NCBI RefSeq assembly: GCF_030767025.1
Contig: NZ_JASITE010000015.1
Coordinates: forward strand, 1 to 64,000
Length of the DNA: 64,000 nt
Direction of reading: 5' to 3'
From: Nocardia sp. CC227C
GTDB taxonomy: Bacteria; Actinomycetota; Actinomycetes; Mycobacteriales; Mycobacteriaceae
Below, one piece after another: positions 8,207-17,114 of the stretch. How positions within the stretch are numbered: position 1 is the first letter of the stretch; every line of letters begins with the position of its first letter. The translations under genes and the position numbers were made by a program. A model generated the notes under the pieces. It did no database searches. It saw only the letters and a program-made list of their open reading frames with translations, and had not been told where the DNA came from.

Positions 8207-8980
8207 ATGGGAAGCCCACAGATGTCGACGCAGCTCGAGCGAACCGATCGGGCACTGCTCGACGATGCGCTGTCGTTCGTGCGTAGTGCTTCGGTCGATG
8301 CAACTCTCGCTGTCGTGGTGCCCGGTCTGACCGGAACACAACGGGCCGAGGTCGCGGCACATACCGTCCTGGCGCACGTCGCCGCTCTGGTCTTCCCGGC
8401 ATCGACCGAGGGATTGCTAGCCGAGTTGCGCGCCCTCGGCATGGTCGTCGGCGAGCCGTTGCCGAGCGTGGTCGTGCGCGGCCGACTCGCCCGCCGCTAC
8501 GGTCTGGACGCCGACGCCCTGGATGTCGCGATAGTCCACGTGCGCGATGCCGCACACGACGCCGACTCTCCGATGGTCGAGCTGTTCGCCCTGCCCATGC
8601 CCACGGGTGGCGGACTGTCCCGGATCGCCACCCACGAGCGGTCGGAATGCAACGAGTCGCATATCGCACTGCAACTCGACACGACCGACGGCGTGATAGT
8701 CGCACGGTTGGGTGCACTGCTGATCGAGCGCGGCGGACTGCTGCCGGACGGCGGCGGATACAACTCGTTCGAGAATTGCACGGCACTGTATTTCCGTACT
8801 TCACACACCGATATCCCGAAGCCCTATCGGCGGATTGAATTGCGTGTCAGCGGCAAGGTGTGCCGACGATGGCGTCAGGACTCGGGGAACATTGTCAAGG
8901 TGCCGGTGAACGTTCCCGCGGCCACGCCCGGACACACGCCTTCGGAGAACGTCAGCGTCGTCTTGTCAACGAATTTGTAA
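8207..8980 (+). CDS. Hypothetical protein of the aryl-amide cluster, 257 aa
   Basis: No family recognised. The protein looks globular and soluble; a polar central motif THERSECNESH (about residues 140-150) and GGGYNSFENC later could form a ligand or metal site. I chose the ATG at 8207 because AGGAG precedes it by 4 bases; a GTG at 8156 overlapping the decarboxylase stop is an alternative that would make the pair fully coupled. Same strand and tight spacing place it in the decarboxylase operon. The last 35 or so codons lie opposite the 3' end of the convergent secreted-protein gene, and their composition changes there, so the natural C-terminus may have been lost. Confidence 0.65.
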   Translation: MGSPQMSTQLERTDRALLDDALSFVRSASVDATLAVVVPGLTGTQRAEVAAHTVLAHVAALVFPASTEGLLAELRALGMVVGEPLPSVVVRGRLARRYGLDADALDVAIVHVRDAAHDADSPMVELFALPMPTGGGLSRIATHERSECNESHIALQLDTTDGVIVARLGALLIERGGLLPDGGGYNSFENCTALYFRTSHTDIPKPYRRIELRVSGKVCRRWRQDSGNIVKVPVNVPAATPGHTPSENVSVVLSTNL

Positions 8981-9459
8981 CCCGTGTAATTACCGGAATC
9001 GATGGTGACCGCGAACTCTCCCTCGCCGGAATCGCCCGACATGGTCGCATTGATCTGTTCTTCCCGGACGGTGCTTGTCGTGCCGTCCGACCACGTCAAC
9101 ACGCCGGTGCCCTGGTGGTCGGTAGTCGGTCCCTCGCATTGCACCGTCTCGGTTCCGTTCAGGACCATCTGCACCGGGTGCGGTTTGCCCGCTTCGATTG
9201 CGGAGCCGGAGCAGTCACTGTACAAAACAGTGGCGTTCCAGGCTGCGGGTGTCGCCGTGCCCAGGACTCCAGGTCCCAGCCACGTTACGCTCCCGGTCTC
9301 CTCGCAGGTCATTATCGGTGCGGCTGCATGGGCCGGAGCCGGATTCATCCCACCTTGCGCGAAAAGCGCACCTATTCCGATAACGACGAGGGCTACGGCA
9401 CCATGTTGACGGCGTACAGCCAATTTTCCGACCTCTCTTGCGGTTCGGACATTTGTCAC
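8875..9459 (-). CDS. Secreted protein with Sec signal peptide, 194 aa
   Basis: A small exported protein of the kind common in Nocardia: N-terminal basic segment, hydrophobic core (AVALVVIGIGALFA) and a signal-peptidase-like AHAAA site near residue 46-50, followed by a mature domain of about 145 residues with four Cys (two likely disulphides: TCEETG, YSDCSG, VQCEGP, EGVCPG) and beta-rich sequence ending GTLTMFPES. Function unknown. The start is set at GTG 9459 because this gives a normal signal peptide; longer in-frame starts to 9564 would bury it. It converges on and overlaps the 257-aa gene by 106 bases. Confidence 0.7.
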   Translation of the reverse strand: MTNVRTAREVGKLAVRRQHGAVALVVIGIGALFAQGGMNPAPAHAAAPIMTCEETGSVTWLGPGVLGTATPAAWNATVLYSDCSGSAIEAGKPHPVQMVLNGTETVQCEGPTTDHQGTGVLTWSDGTTSTVREEQINATMSGDSGEGEFAVTIDSGNYTGYKFVDKTTLTFSEGVCPGVAAGTFTGTLTMFPES

Positions 9460-9624
9460 AACGGCGCCAGAGCTGTGCCGACTGGCAAATGATACATGGG
9501 TCGCCAGCTGATATTCGGTATTTGTGCCGTACCGTCCGGGTCCCAAGGGCTGCCATGACGGCAACGAACTACAACCGGGAAAGCCGACCTTGCCGTCGCT
9601 CGCGAGCGGGTTTCCGCCGATCCA

Positions 9625-10729
9625 TCAGGCGCTGGCCGGTCCGTCCAGCAGGCGGCGGATTTCCTGGTCCGGGTACGGGGTGTTGCGGCTCTCTCGCTGG
9701 AACGCGCGTATGAAGTCGGACATCGTCGCGGCGACGGGAGCGTGCCGAGTGAGGACTGCGGTGGCGTCCTCATCGGTGTCGCTCTCCGGCGGTTTGCCCT
9801 CGGCGAGGGCGCGGACTGTCGCGGCGCGTGCGTCTCCTCGGAGCCGGTACACGGCGGTGACCAGCCAGTTGACCAGGTAGGTGGAGGTGTATCCGCGGTC
9901 GTAGCTCTGGTGCTGGTGGAAGAACGTGTCCTCCTGCGGCGAGAGGTCGAACCCGGAAGAGAGTGCGAGGCCGTAGTCGCCGAAGTAGAGGCGTCGACCG
10001 TCGGTCAGGATGTTTCCGAAGTGCGCGTCGAGGTGCAGCAGCCCGCGGCTGTTCATGAATCCGGTGCCGACGGCCAGCTCCCGCTCCACCATGGCGTAGG
10101 CCCGACCGGCATCCTGCTCGCCCGCGTCGATCTGGGTGCTGAGCCACTGGTGCAGGTTGTGCGGGATGTACTCCAGGAACAACGCGATGCTCGCGGTGGA
10201 GTCCCGGAGGGCCTCGATCCGGTGGCGTACCTGCGGTCGCCCCTCCCAGTACGCGACGGCGCGATCGATGTCGCCGAGTTCCTCCGGCAGTGGCGTCGTA
10301 TCCGGCAGCACCCGCCAGTGGTGCATCAGCGGGAACCGCTCGTACTCGGCCGCGAGCACCCAGTTCGTCGTCATGGTGTGCACGGCGAGCTCACGCCAGG
10401 CCCCGAAACCCGGCCCGCCGATGAGGCCGACGCCGTACTGGCAGCAGAGCGGCAGATCGAACAGGTTGGCCGTGGACCGGACGTGCTCCGGCTGCCGTTC
10501 CAGGTCGGTGAGGGGAATCCGCTTCACGAAGACCTGGGTTCCGGCGATCTCCAATAGCGCCGACTTTCCGCCGATACCGGCACCGATCGGCGCGGCCCGC
10601 GTCGAGGAGTTCGAGTAACCCGTGATCGCTGTGCAGCGCCAGGGCCGTGGATACGGCGCTGTGGGCGAGCAGGCGCGCCGGGCGCGACATATCAGGGGTG
10701 GGAGCAGCGTGCGGCGGATCGGACGTCAC
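9625..10729 (-). pseudogene. Protein-kinase/aminoglycoside-phosphotransferase-fold protein, frameshifted
   Basis: The intact gene would start at GTG 10729 or ATG 10690. The first frame reads LALHSDHGLLELLDAG, then at about 10590-10600 the sense passes to the neighbouring frame, PIGAGIGGKSALLEIAGTQV, and continues to the stop at 9625. One base seems to be missing. The downstream part has kinase-fold hallmarks: FVKRIPL (ATP-site lysine), HLDAHFGNIL (catalytic loop HxDxxxxN) and FGDYGLA in place of DFG. The reading frame from 10554 alone would lack most of the glycine-rich loop. Either the gene is dead or the assembly has an error here. A short promoter region separates it from the divergent 264-aa gene. 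Confidence 0.75.
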
Positions 10730-10800
10730 CGCATCGAACGTAGTCCAACCCAGCCCTGGTCCACCGTCCGCGCCGCCTCGTGATCTTGTAGGTTCGGTTG

Positions 10801-11595
10801 ATGTCCGACAGCGTGTGGGATATCAAAGCACTGTTCGATTCCCTGCTGGCATGCCCCGACGGATGGGGAGTCAGCGAATTCGCGCCGTGGTTCGAGCAGC
10901 GACCACAGCTGCGCGCCGCACTGCACGAGTGTGGCGCTCCGGACGCGCACCGCTCGCCGATTCCCCCGGAACGACGGTGGCAGCTGTACGGCGTGAGTCG
11001 ACTCGTGGACGTCCTGCTCGTGCCGCATCAGCCGCACTACATGGAAAGCGCCTATCTGGGCGCGGCACCCGCCGCATGGTCGGAATTCACCGCGATGATC
11101 GGCGCAGTCCCCATCTCCGAGAACGAGTTCCATCCGTTCTTCCACGAGATCGTCGACGTTATCGTTGCCGACGACCCCCGAGAACCGGTCACGATCGCCG
11201 AGCAGCACTGGCCTGGAGCGTTCCTGGGCAATCTGCTACTGGTCCGGTCGGGAGTCACCGTCCGCGCCGGTTCGTCGATCCTCGACCCGCACGCGGCCGC
11301 ACGATCCAGCATGTACTGGACATTCTGGCGCTGCTATCGAAAGGTGCAGGACCTGTCCAACGGCTGGGGTTCGAATTCGCAGTGGCGCACGAGCTTTCGC
11401 CGCGACTACTGCATCGACGGTGGATTGCACTACAACATCGATGCCCGGTGGGAGGACGATCCCGCGCCTGCCGACGACGATCTCACCCCCCGAGAACGGC
11501 TGGACCTGTTGCGCTTTCGGCACGGCGTCCTTCGAGACCTCGGAACCGAACGCTGGCCCTACGACGATCACCACGTCGAGCGCTGGCGACCGTGA
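10801..11595 (+). CDS. Hypothetical protein, 264 aa
   Basis: No family recognised. The protein is rich in Trp and His, soluble, with no signal peptide or membrane segment. Notable stretches are HPFFHEIVDVIVADD in the middle and a C-terminal half with many aromatic and charged residues (WTFWRCYRKVQ; RRDYCIDGGLHYNID). The middle segment resembles generic SMI1/immunity-type sequences only loosely and I do not assign it. The start is the ATG at 10801 with TAGGT about 8 bases upstream. It stands alone, divergent from the broken kinase-like gene. Confidence 0.6.
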   Translation: MSDSVWDIKALFDSLLACPDGWGVSEFAPWFEQRPQLRAALHECGAPDAHRSPIPPERRWQLYGVSRLVDVLLVPHQPHYMESAYLGAAPAAWSEFTAMIGAVPISENEFHPFFHEIVDVIVADDPREPVTIAEQHWPGAFLGNLLLVRSGVTVRAGSSILDPHAAARSSMYWTFWRCYRKVQDLSNGWGSNSQWRTSFRRDYCIDGGLHYNIDARWEDDPAPADDDLTPRERLDLLRFRHGVLRDLGTERWPYDDHHVERWRP

Positions 11596-12278
11596 CGGCC
11601 ATACGGGGAGAGTGCCCTGCGCGGGCTGACCGTGCGGAAAGAACCGGTCGGTCCCGTGGTCGAACGCATCATGATCTACATTGCCGCCAACGGGTCGCTT
11701 CCGACCGGCCGGGCAGGGCGGACAGAACGCACTGATTCGATGGTCACGACGGTTTTGGGTGACACCCAGGATTCCCCGCCCGCTTCGCCAGCGTCCACCC
11801 GTTCTTCTGCTCCGGGTCAGTGGCCAGACCCGATACATTCTCACGTGCCCTGGCGCGCGGGTCAGGCCGACAGAATCTGGTCGCGGCCCCGTGTCATCAA
11901 CGAGTCCAGTTCGGCCACCAGCCGATCCAATATCACCGGACAGGTCTACCAGCACTGATTCCAGTGCGTGCCGTTGCAGGATCAGCCCAGATCAGGGCGA
12001 CGAGTACAAGCGTTTCTCCATGTAGCCGAAACCGGTCACGGGATCCTCATCCATTTAGAGGCATCCAGCAGATCCAGCAGCTCATCGTGGCCCGACGGGG
12101 TGCCGGGGCTGTCGAGCGACAAACTGAAGTAGGTTCTAGGACAGGGCAACCGGCGCGAGATCTGCGGGCTCGCGCCGGTTTCTGCTCACGACATCCATCG
12201 GGGACTGCACTTGTTGGAAGGGGTGCGTGAACTGGTTTTCTCATTCTGCCGCAACCCTTTTCCCGATAGAATTGCGGC
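11596..12278. other. 683-bp intergenic stretch without a supported gene
   Basis: No reading frame here has protein-like composition with a credible start. A possible 108-codon frame at 11632-11958 is Arg/Ser-rich and looks non-coding. The only structured element seen is the strong hairpin at 12148-12180. No tRNA cloverleaf or transposon end was found by eye. Confidence 0.5.
12148..12180. terminator. Perfect 12-bp inverted repeat, 9-base loop
   Basis: AACCGGCGCGAG at 12148-12159 pairs perfectly with CTCGCGCCGGTT at 12169-12180 around the loop ATCTGCGGG. It is followed by TCTGCT, not a U-run, as is usual for actinobacterial intrinsic-type terminators. It lies upstream of the 13E12-family gene. 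Confidence 0.6.
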
Positions 12279-13745
12279 ATGAATACGAGCCGGGCAGGTG
12301 AGGTATTCGCGGTCGTGGAGGAATTGACGACCGCGACCACCGCCCTGCTCGACGAAGACCTCACCCGCTACACCGACACCGACTTCGTGGAACTGATGCG
12401 ACGCGTCGAAGCCGTGCGCGCCCGACTGGGCGCGGTGTCGCATCGCCTGGTCATCGAGACCAGCGACCGGCACCTGCCCGAACGCGCCGGGTGCAAGAGC
12501 CTCGCGAAGTATTTGAGCGAAACCCTGCGGATATCGATGGCCGAGGCCGGAACACGACGCCGCGCAGCGGAGAAACTCGGCGTATTCCATTTCGTGCACG
12601 GCGAAGACCGGGCACCGGAATTACCGACCACCGCCGCCCACCAAACCGCCGGGCTGCTGTCGATCGAACACGCGCGGCGCATCATGGCGGTGATGGACCG
12701 GATCCCAGCCGCGGTACCGATCGACGTACGGGACGAGGCCGAACGACTGCTGGCCGAACACGCCTGCACGATGACCCCCGAAGCAGTGGTCACGGTCGGG
12801 GAATCGATCCTGGCCCACCTCGACCCCGACGGCACCCTGACCGACGACCGCGACCGCGCCCGCGTCCGGGGGATCACGGTGGGACGTCAACGCATCGACG
12901 GCATGACCGAGATCAGCGGACTGCTCACCCCACACCTGCGGGCGCTGCTGGACGCGGTACTCGCCAAGGGCGCCCGGCCGGGCATGTGCAACCCCACCGA
13001 CCCCGACAGCCCCACCCTCGGTGCCCGCGCGATCGACCCCAAGACCCTCGAAGCCGCCGCCGAACGCGACACCCGCACCATCGCCCAACGCAACCATGAT
13101 GCTGTGGCGGCGTTCCTGACCGCCACCGGAGGATCGAAAACCCTCGGCAGCCACCGCGGCATGCCCGTCTCGGTCGTGCTCACCATGCGCCTCGAGGACC
13201 TCGAACGCGGCACCGGGCACGCGGTCACCGCCGCGGGCACGACCCTGTCGATCCCGGCCGCGTTGCGGCTGGCCGAAGGCCGCTACCCGTGGCTGTTGCT
13301 CTTCGGCCGCGACGGCGTCCCGCTCTACCTCGGGCGCGGGCAACGCCTCGCCTCCCGCTGGCAGCGGCTGGCGTGTGTCGCCCGTGACCGCGGCTGCACC
13401 TTCCCCGGCTGCGACGCGCCCGCGACGATGTGCGCGGTGCACCACCTCATCCCGTGGGCACACCACGGCGGCACCGATATCGACAACCTCACCCTGGTCT
13501 GCGACCGGCACCACGCCCAGGTCGCCGAGGACGCCGACGACCCCACCGGATGGGCCACCGAACGCCTCGACACGCACACCCGGTATCCGGGTCGTACCGG
13601 GTGGCGGCCCCCGACCCACCACGACCCGGCACGGGGGCGGCGGGTCAACCACCGCCACCACGGCGACGAACTCCTCGGCCCCGCCATCCATCGACTGCGC
13701 ATCAAACAAGACGCTGGGCTACCACCGCCGCCCCTGCGGCAATAA
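12279..13745 (+). CDS. 13E12-repeat family protein (DUF222 with HNH nuclease domain)
   Basis: A 488-aa member of the 13E12/DUF222 family, which is multicopy in mycobacteria and nocardiae. Residues about 1-330 form the helical DUF222 region; residues about 365-420 form an HNH endonuclease-like zinc finger, with CTFPGCDAP, the CAVHHLIPWAHHGGTD His pair, DNLTLVCDRHH. The family is often found near or inside mobile elements (REP13E12), but no transposon ends were seen here. Its true activity is not established in general. The ATG at 12279 gives the usual family start; no strong ribosome-binding site is present. Confidence 0.9.
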   Translation: MNTSRAGEVFAVVEELTTATTALLDEDLTRYTDTDFVELMRRVEAVRARLGAVSHRLVIETSDRHLPERAGCKSLAKYLSETLRISMAEAGTRRRAAEKLGVFHFVHGEDRAPELPTTAAHQTAGLLSIEHARRIMAVMDRIPAAVPIDVRDEAERLLAEHACTMTPEAVVTVGESILAHLDPDGTLTDDRDRARVRGITVGRQRIDGMTEISGLLTPHLRALLDAVLAKGARPGMCNPTDPDSPTLGARAIDPKTLEAAAERDTRTIAQRNHDAVAAFLTATGGSKTLGSHRGMPVSVVLTMRLEDLERGTGHAVTAAGTTLSIPAALRLAEGRYPWLLLFGRDGVPLYLGRGQRLASRWQRLACVARDRGCTFPGCDAPATMCAVHHLIPWAHHGGTDIDNLTLVCDRHHAQVAEDADDPTGWATERLDTHTRYPGRTGWRPPTHHDPARGRRVNHRHHGDELLGPAIHRLRIKQDAGLPPPPLRQ

Positions 13746-14241
13746 CCCCTGGCACGGCGACAAGCCCCACCATTACGGTCGTAAGCCCCAGTCGCCTGAC
13801 CCCGACCCGGCCCGCCGCAGCCGGTATCACGACCAGAGCGAGGGGCACGGTCGACCTCACGGTTAGGGCGAGAGGACCGCCGATGTCGCGGGACCGGAGC
13901 AGACCGACAATGTGATAGGGGCCCGCGCGGAAACCCATTCCGTGCGGGGTATATCCACGCCTACAGATCAAAGCCCGCTGCGAGACGGAGACATCACGGC
14001 TGACGGTCGGCTTCGGTGTGTCGCCGCAATTGATCGAGGTTTGCGCTCGCAGCGGAATCCTGTGTCTGGGAGCGGGTTGCGAACCACGAATCGGAATGCG
14101 GCAGGTCGCGGATTCGTCCGCGCCGCCGTGGCCCTGCCCACTGGACGCACGGATATGCTGCTTGCAGGGTGGCCTGGGCACGACTTTTGCGTCGCGACGG
14201 GGGGGCGAATCGCGGACCGGGCGCAGTGGAATGCTGGACAG
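13746..14241. other. 496-bp intergenic stretch without a supported gene
   Basis: Frames on both strands are open because of GC content but have no convincing start or composition. A minus-strand frame here is partly hydrophobic (about 13703-13938) but overlaps the end of the nuclease gene and is not called. Confidence 0.45.
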
Positions 14242-14701
14242 ATGAGGTTGATCGGCAGCGACGGGTACGGGGTGGAACTGGGCGTGGTGGGTTACCAATT
14301 CCCGGATGCGGTCGAACCGCAACAGCGGAGGAGCTGGCTGGCCGTCACCGTGACTGCGTACTGCCCTCAGGGAACAGGGTCCTTTCCGGTGCCAGGCGTT
14401 GACCCCGGAGGACGGCGTCGCGTTGGCGCAGTGGCTTCACCATGCGGGGGAGTTGTCTGCTGACAACGAGCACTCGAGTGTGCGACTGAGTTTCACTGCA
14501 CCGCACTTGACCTTCTCCTACGTCACGGCCGAGACGAGTTCGATCAATCCGAGTATCGGTCTGGATCTGGAGCTCTCGCCGCCGTGGCGACGGCATACCC
14601 GTGCGGGCGATCCATTTGTTATTTCGTGCCGGGTCGACGCGGTGTCCGTGTCGGCGGCGGCGGACGATTGGACTGCCGAGATCGATTCGTACCCACCCTG
14701 A
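14242..14701 (+). pseudogene. WapI-type immunity family protein, frameshifted
   Basis: The ATG at 14242 opens MRLIGSDGYGVELGVVGYQFP, matching the start of small actinobacterial proteins annotated as WapI-family immunity proteins (polymorphic-toxin context). After CPQGTG the sense moves to the +1 frame at about 14370-14385 and continues PFRCQALTPEDGVALAQWL to the stop at 14701, ending in a typical PPWRRHTRAGDPF and DDWTAEIDSYP. One extra base, probably in the GGG run near 14377-14379, explains the break. The reconstructed protein would be about 152 residues. No toxin partner is adjacent. Confidence 0.7.
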
Positions 14702-14957
14702 GGGTGCGTGGTGGTTGACGGCGAAACACGTTCTGTTGCCTGACCCGCGCGGACCGCACCGGCAGCCGCGGCGGGGCCGAAGACCAACCGCCGAGCCGAC
14801 TTGAAGCCGACAGAACCTCTGCAACTGCCGATCACACGACATACGTGCTCTGGGACCAGTGGTAAACCCGCACGTCTACCGTCTTCATTTCGCCGAGGGG
14901 CGAAGCAGCGCACGAGCTTTGGGGGCGAGGCGACTGACGGAAATGCGAGAATACTTC

Positions 14958-15730
14958 ATGTGGTCTACACCTGACAGTGTTATCTCGGCCGACGGCACTC
15001 GTATCGTCTTCCAGGCTCTCGGTGACGGGCCGCCGCTGGTAGTCATGCACGGTGCGCCGGTCACGGTGGAGACCTACTATCCGATGGCCGAGCTGCTGGC
15101 CACCGACTATCGAGTCGTAGTCGTCTGTCGACGGGGCTACACACCGAGCGGAAGCGGTACACAACCACGCATCTTCGCCCGGCAGGTCGAGGATCTCGCC
15201 GCTGTGCTCGAACGCCAGGACGATGTGAGCTTCGTCTTCGGACATTCAGCCGGTGGCCTGGTTGTATTGGAGCCGCTGGTGGCTGCGGGCGTTTCGAGCA
15301 TTCGGCGCTTCGCGCTGTACGAGGCGCCCCTGGCATTGGCGGGTGGTCCGCTCCGGCCGACACTGGAGCGAGCCCGCGAGTTCGTCGCCGACCATCCCGC
15401 CGACTCGGTGGTCGAATTCTTCCGGGCCGTACTCGATTCACCAGTTCCCGAGGGCATCCTGCGTTCGATGGGAGCGGCCATGGCCGACCGAGCGCCTGGA
15501 CTGATCGCTGACCTGGAATGCCTCAGCGCGATGGATCCGGACCTGAACCGCTGGTCCGCGACGGGCATTCCCGCCCTGCTGTTGGCAGCGCCGCCAGCGA
15601 TCGGTATGGGCCGGAAAGCATGGAGAAACTCGATGCGGCGGATTCACGATTCAGGTCGTTGGCCGGGCAGACCCACAATCCCGACGACTTCACGTCGGTT
15701 GCGGCTGTCCTGCGTGAATTCTTTCACTGA
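14958..15730 (+). pseudogene. Alpha/beta-hydrolase, frameshifted near the C-terminus
   Basis: An alpha/beta-hydrolase of about 257 residues. The first frame holds ADGTRIVFQALGDGPPLVVMHG (oxyanion region) and the nucleophile elbow FGHSAGGLV. At about 15585-15595 the frame shifts (one base missing) and the natural ending continues as SAASDRYGPESMEKL, then AGQTHNPDDF, which carries the catalytic histidine, and VLREFFH before the stop at 15730. Read without repair, translation runs to 15812 with nonsense sequence and lacks the His. ATG 14958 is preferred over 14943 or 14859. It is probably inactive unless the base is a sequencing error. Confidence 0.75.
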
Positions 15731-15804
15731 GCGCAGTCGCTCACCCGCTTCACGGCAGGTTGGCCGGAGGGGTACGGTGCGTATTGGTTTGGGAGAGAAC
15801 AGCT

Positions 15805-16143
15805 GTGAGTAAGTCTCGAGAAGTCTCGGAAGTGATCGAGCAAGCCCGGCAGGGGCTTTCGCAGTGGAGTTCGGACTGTCTGGCCAATGCAGCGGAGATG
15901 AGTGACATCTTGGGTGCGGACGCTGATGATTATGTTCGTGATCCCGTGACGGCGTTTGGCGCGTGGCAAACGTACGTAGACGATTTGCCGTTCGAAGAGT
16001 TCGAGCGCAGTGATTGGGTCACACTGCGCACGGATCTGGTTTCCTATCTCGCCGACATCCTTGTCCGGAAGTTCGGTGCCGAATGGGACCTCATTGCGGA
16101 TGACCTCGCGCCGCGCGGGCAGCGGCACCTGTCGGATCGATGA
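15805..16143 (+). CDS. Small hypothetical protein, 112 aa
   Basis: No family recognised. The protein is acidic and helical-looking, with one conserved-looking Trp pair and no signal peptide or membrane helix. The start is GTG 15805 because GGGAG precedes it by about 8 bases; the in-frame upstream extension is not protein-like. It lies alone between the broken hydrolase and the small membrane-protein pair. Confidence 0.6.
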   Translation: MSKSREVSEVIEQARQGLSQWSSDCLANAAEMSDILGADADDYVRDPVTAFGAWQTYVDDLPFEEFERSDWVTLRTDLVSYLADILVRKFGAEWDLIADDLAPRGQRHLSDR

Positions 16144-16232
16144 CATTACGGTTGGGATCGATCACTGCCCGCGAACCGGTACATGCAGGCCGGGGGTGTT
16201 GCTGAGAATTTGCCGTGACATACTCGGTGCGT

Positions 16233-16505
16233 ATGAGTGAACCCACGGACTGCTCCTCGGCCACTGTGCGCGGACGAGTGTTCTCCCTGCTGACCAGGGC
16301 CACTCGGCTGCGCGGCTTCACGCTGTATCTCCTGCTGGTCACCGTGGGCGGCGCGATTTCGCTGACCGTCGACCTGGTCTCCGGCCGGTACTCGTGGTCG
16401 ATGCCGGGTGGTGTCGCATTTGTGGCGATCATGTGGTTTCTCGCCTGGCCCGGCGTGGTGCGGGCATGGCGGCGCACCGACATCGTGGCTCGGGAGCCGC
16501 GGTGA
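16233..16505 (+). CDS. Small two-helix membrane protein, 90 aa
   Basis: Two clear hydrophobic helices (FTLYLLLVTVGGAISLTV and GGVAFVAIMWFLAWPGV) flanked by basic residues; cytoplasmic N- and C-termini are likely. No family name. The ATG at 16233 is chosen over a GTG at 16215. Its stop overlaps the ATG of the next gene (TGATG at 16503-16507), so the two membrane proteins form a coupled pair. Confidence 0.6.
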   Translation: MSEPTDCSSATVRGRVFSLLTRATRLRGFTLYLLLVTVGGAISLTVDLVSGRYSWSMPGGVAFVAIMWFLAWPGVVRAWRRTDIVAREPR

Positions 16506-17085
16506 TGGGAGTGAAGACGGTGCGAGGCGGCCGTGAGCGGCTGTGGGAACTGCGATTCGCCCCGCTGTGGGTGGTCGTTCCGGTGTGTGTGCGGTGCTGT
16601 TGGGATTCGCGGCACTGACCGGATTCAACGAGTTCGGCGCTGCTCTGGCGGTGGGTGGTCTACCGGGTGCCGTATTGGGCATCGTGTTGGAGCGCGGACG
16701 CTATGGTGGTCGCGCGCGGATGCGACAGTTCTACGGCGCCTTGCGCGCTCGGCAACTGCCCACTCTGGCCACCGCGGATGAGGCCGTCCACTGGCACCGT
16801 CTGATCGTCGGCGAACGTACCCGTCGGCGCGCCGGACTCGCGATGTCCTGGTTTCTTCCTGCCATCAGCGCTTTCTGCGTGATCTACGACATCATCGTTG
16901 TCCCCGAGGGGCCGTCCAGCAGTGGCCGCACTTTGCCCGTCCTGGCAGTGCTTCTGCTCGCCGTTTTCGCCTGGACCAGGTACGTCACTCCTCGAATCCT
17001 CGTCGCCCTCGATGTGTTGGCCCAGCAGGGGGCAGAACGCGGTTACGGCTACTGGCTCACCACCACCTGGCCCGCCGCGCATTGA
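16505..17085 (+). pseudogene. Integral membrane protein, frameshifted in a GT repeat
   Basis: Starting at ATG 16505 the frame reads KTVRGGRERLWELRFAPLWVVVPVC, then in the dinucleotide run GTGTGTGTG at about 16580-16590 the sense moves to the neighbouring frame, CAVLLGFAALTGFNEFG, and continues to 17085. The restored protein would have about four membrane helices (the last AVLLLAVFAWTRYVTP) and a cytoplasmic basic loop. Loss of one base in a GT repeat is typical slippage, which could be a real phase-variable or dead allele or a read error. It forms a coupled pair with the 90-aa membrane protein. Confidence 0.6.
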
Positions 17086-17114
17086 CCGGTGGCTGGAGTG
17101 CAGTGCGGGGTCGG

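Noticed and set aside
10391..10729. Separate 112-aa gene upstream of the kinase-like gene
   Set aside because: Its first 40 or so residues are the missing N-terminus of the kinase-like protein; the rest is a frame-shifted shadow.
11632..11958. 108-codon plus-strand frame
   Set aside because: Low-complexity Ser/Arg/Pro content and no initiation signal.
12279..13745. Mobile element or intein around the HNH gene
   Set aside because: No terminal inverted repeats, target duplication, integrase or transposase seen; 13E12 genes are common without an element.
13703..13938. Possible minus-strand two-helix membrane peptide
   Set aside because: Overlaps the end of the 13E12-family gene, has no ribosome-binding site and its hydrophobicity may be a GC artefact.
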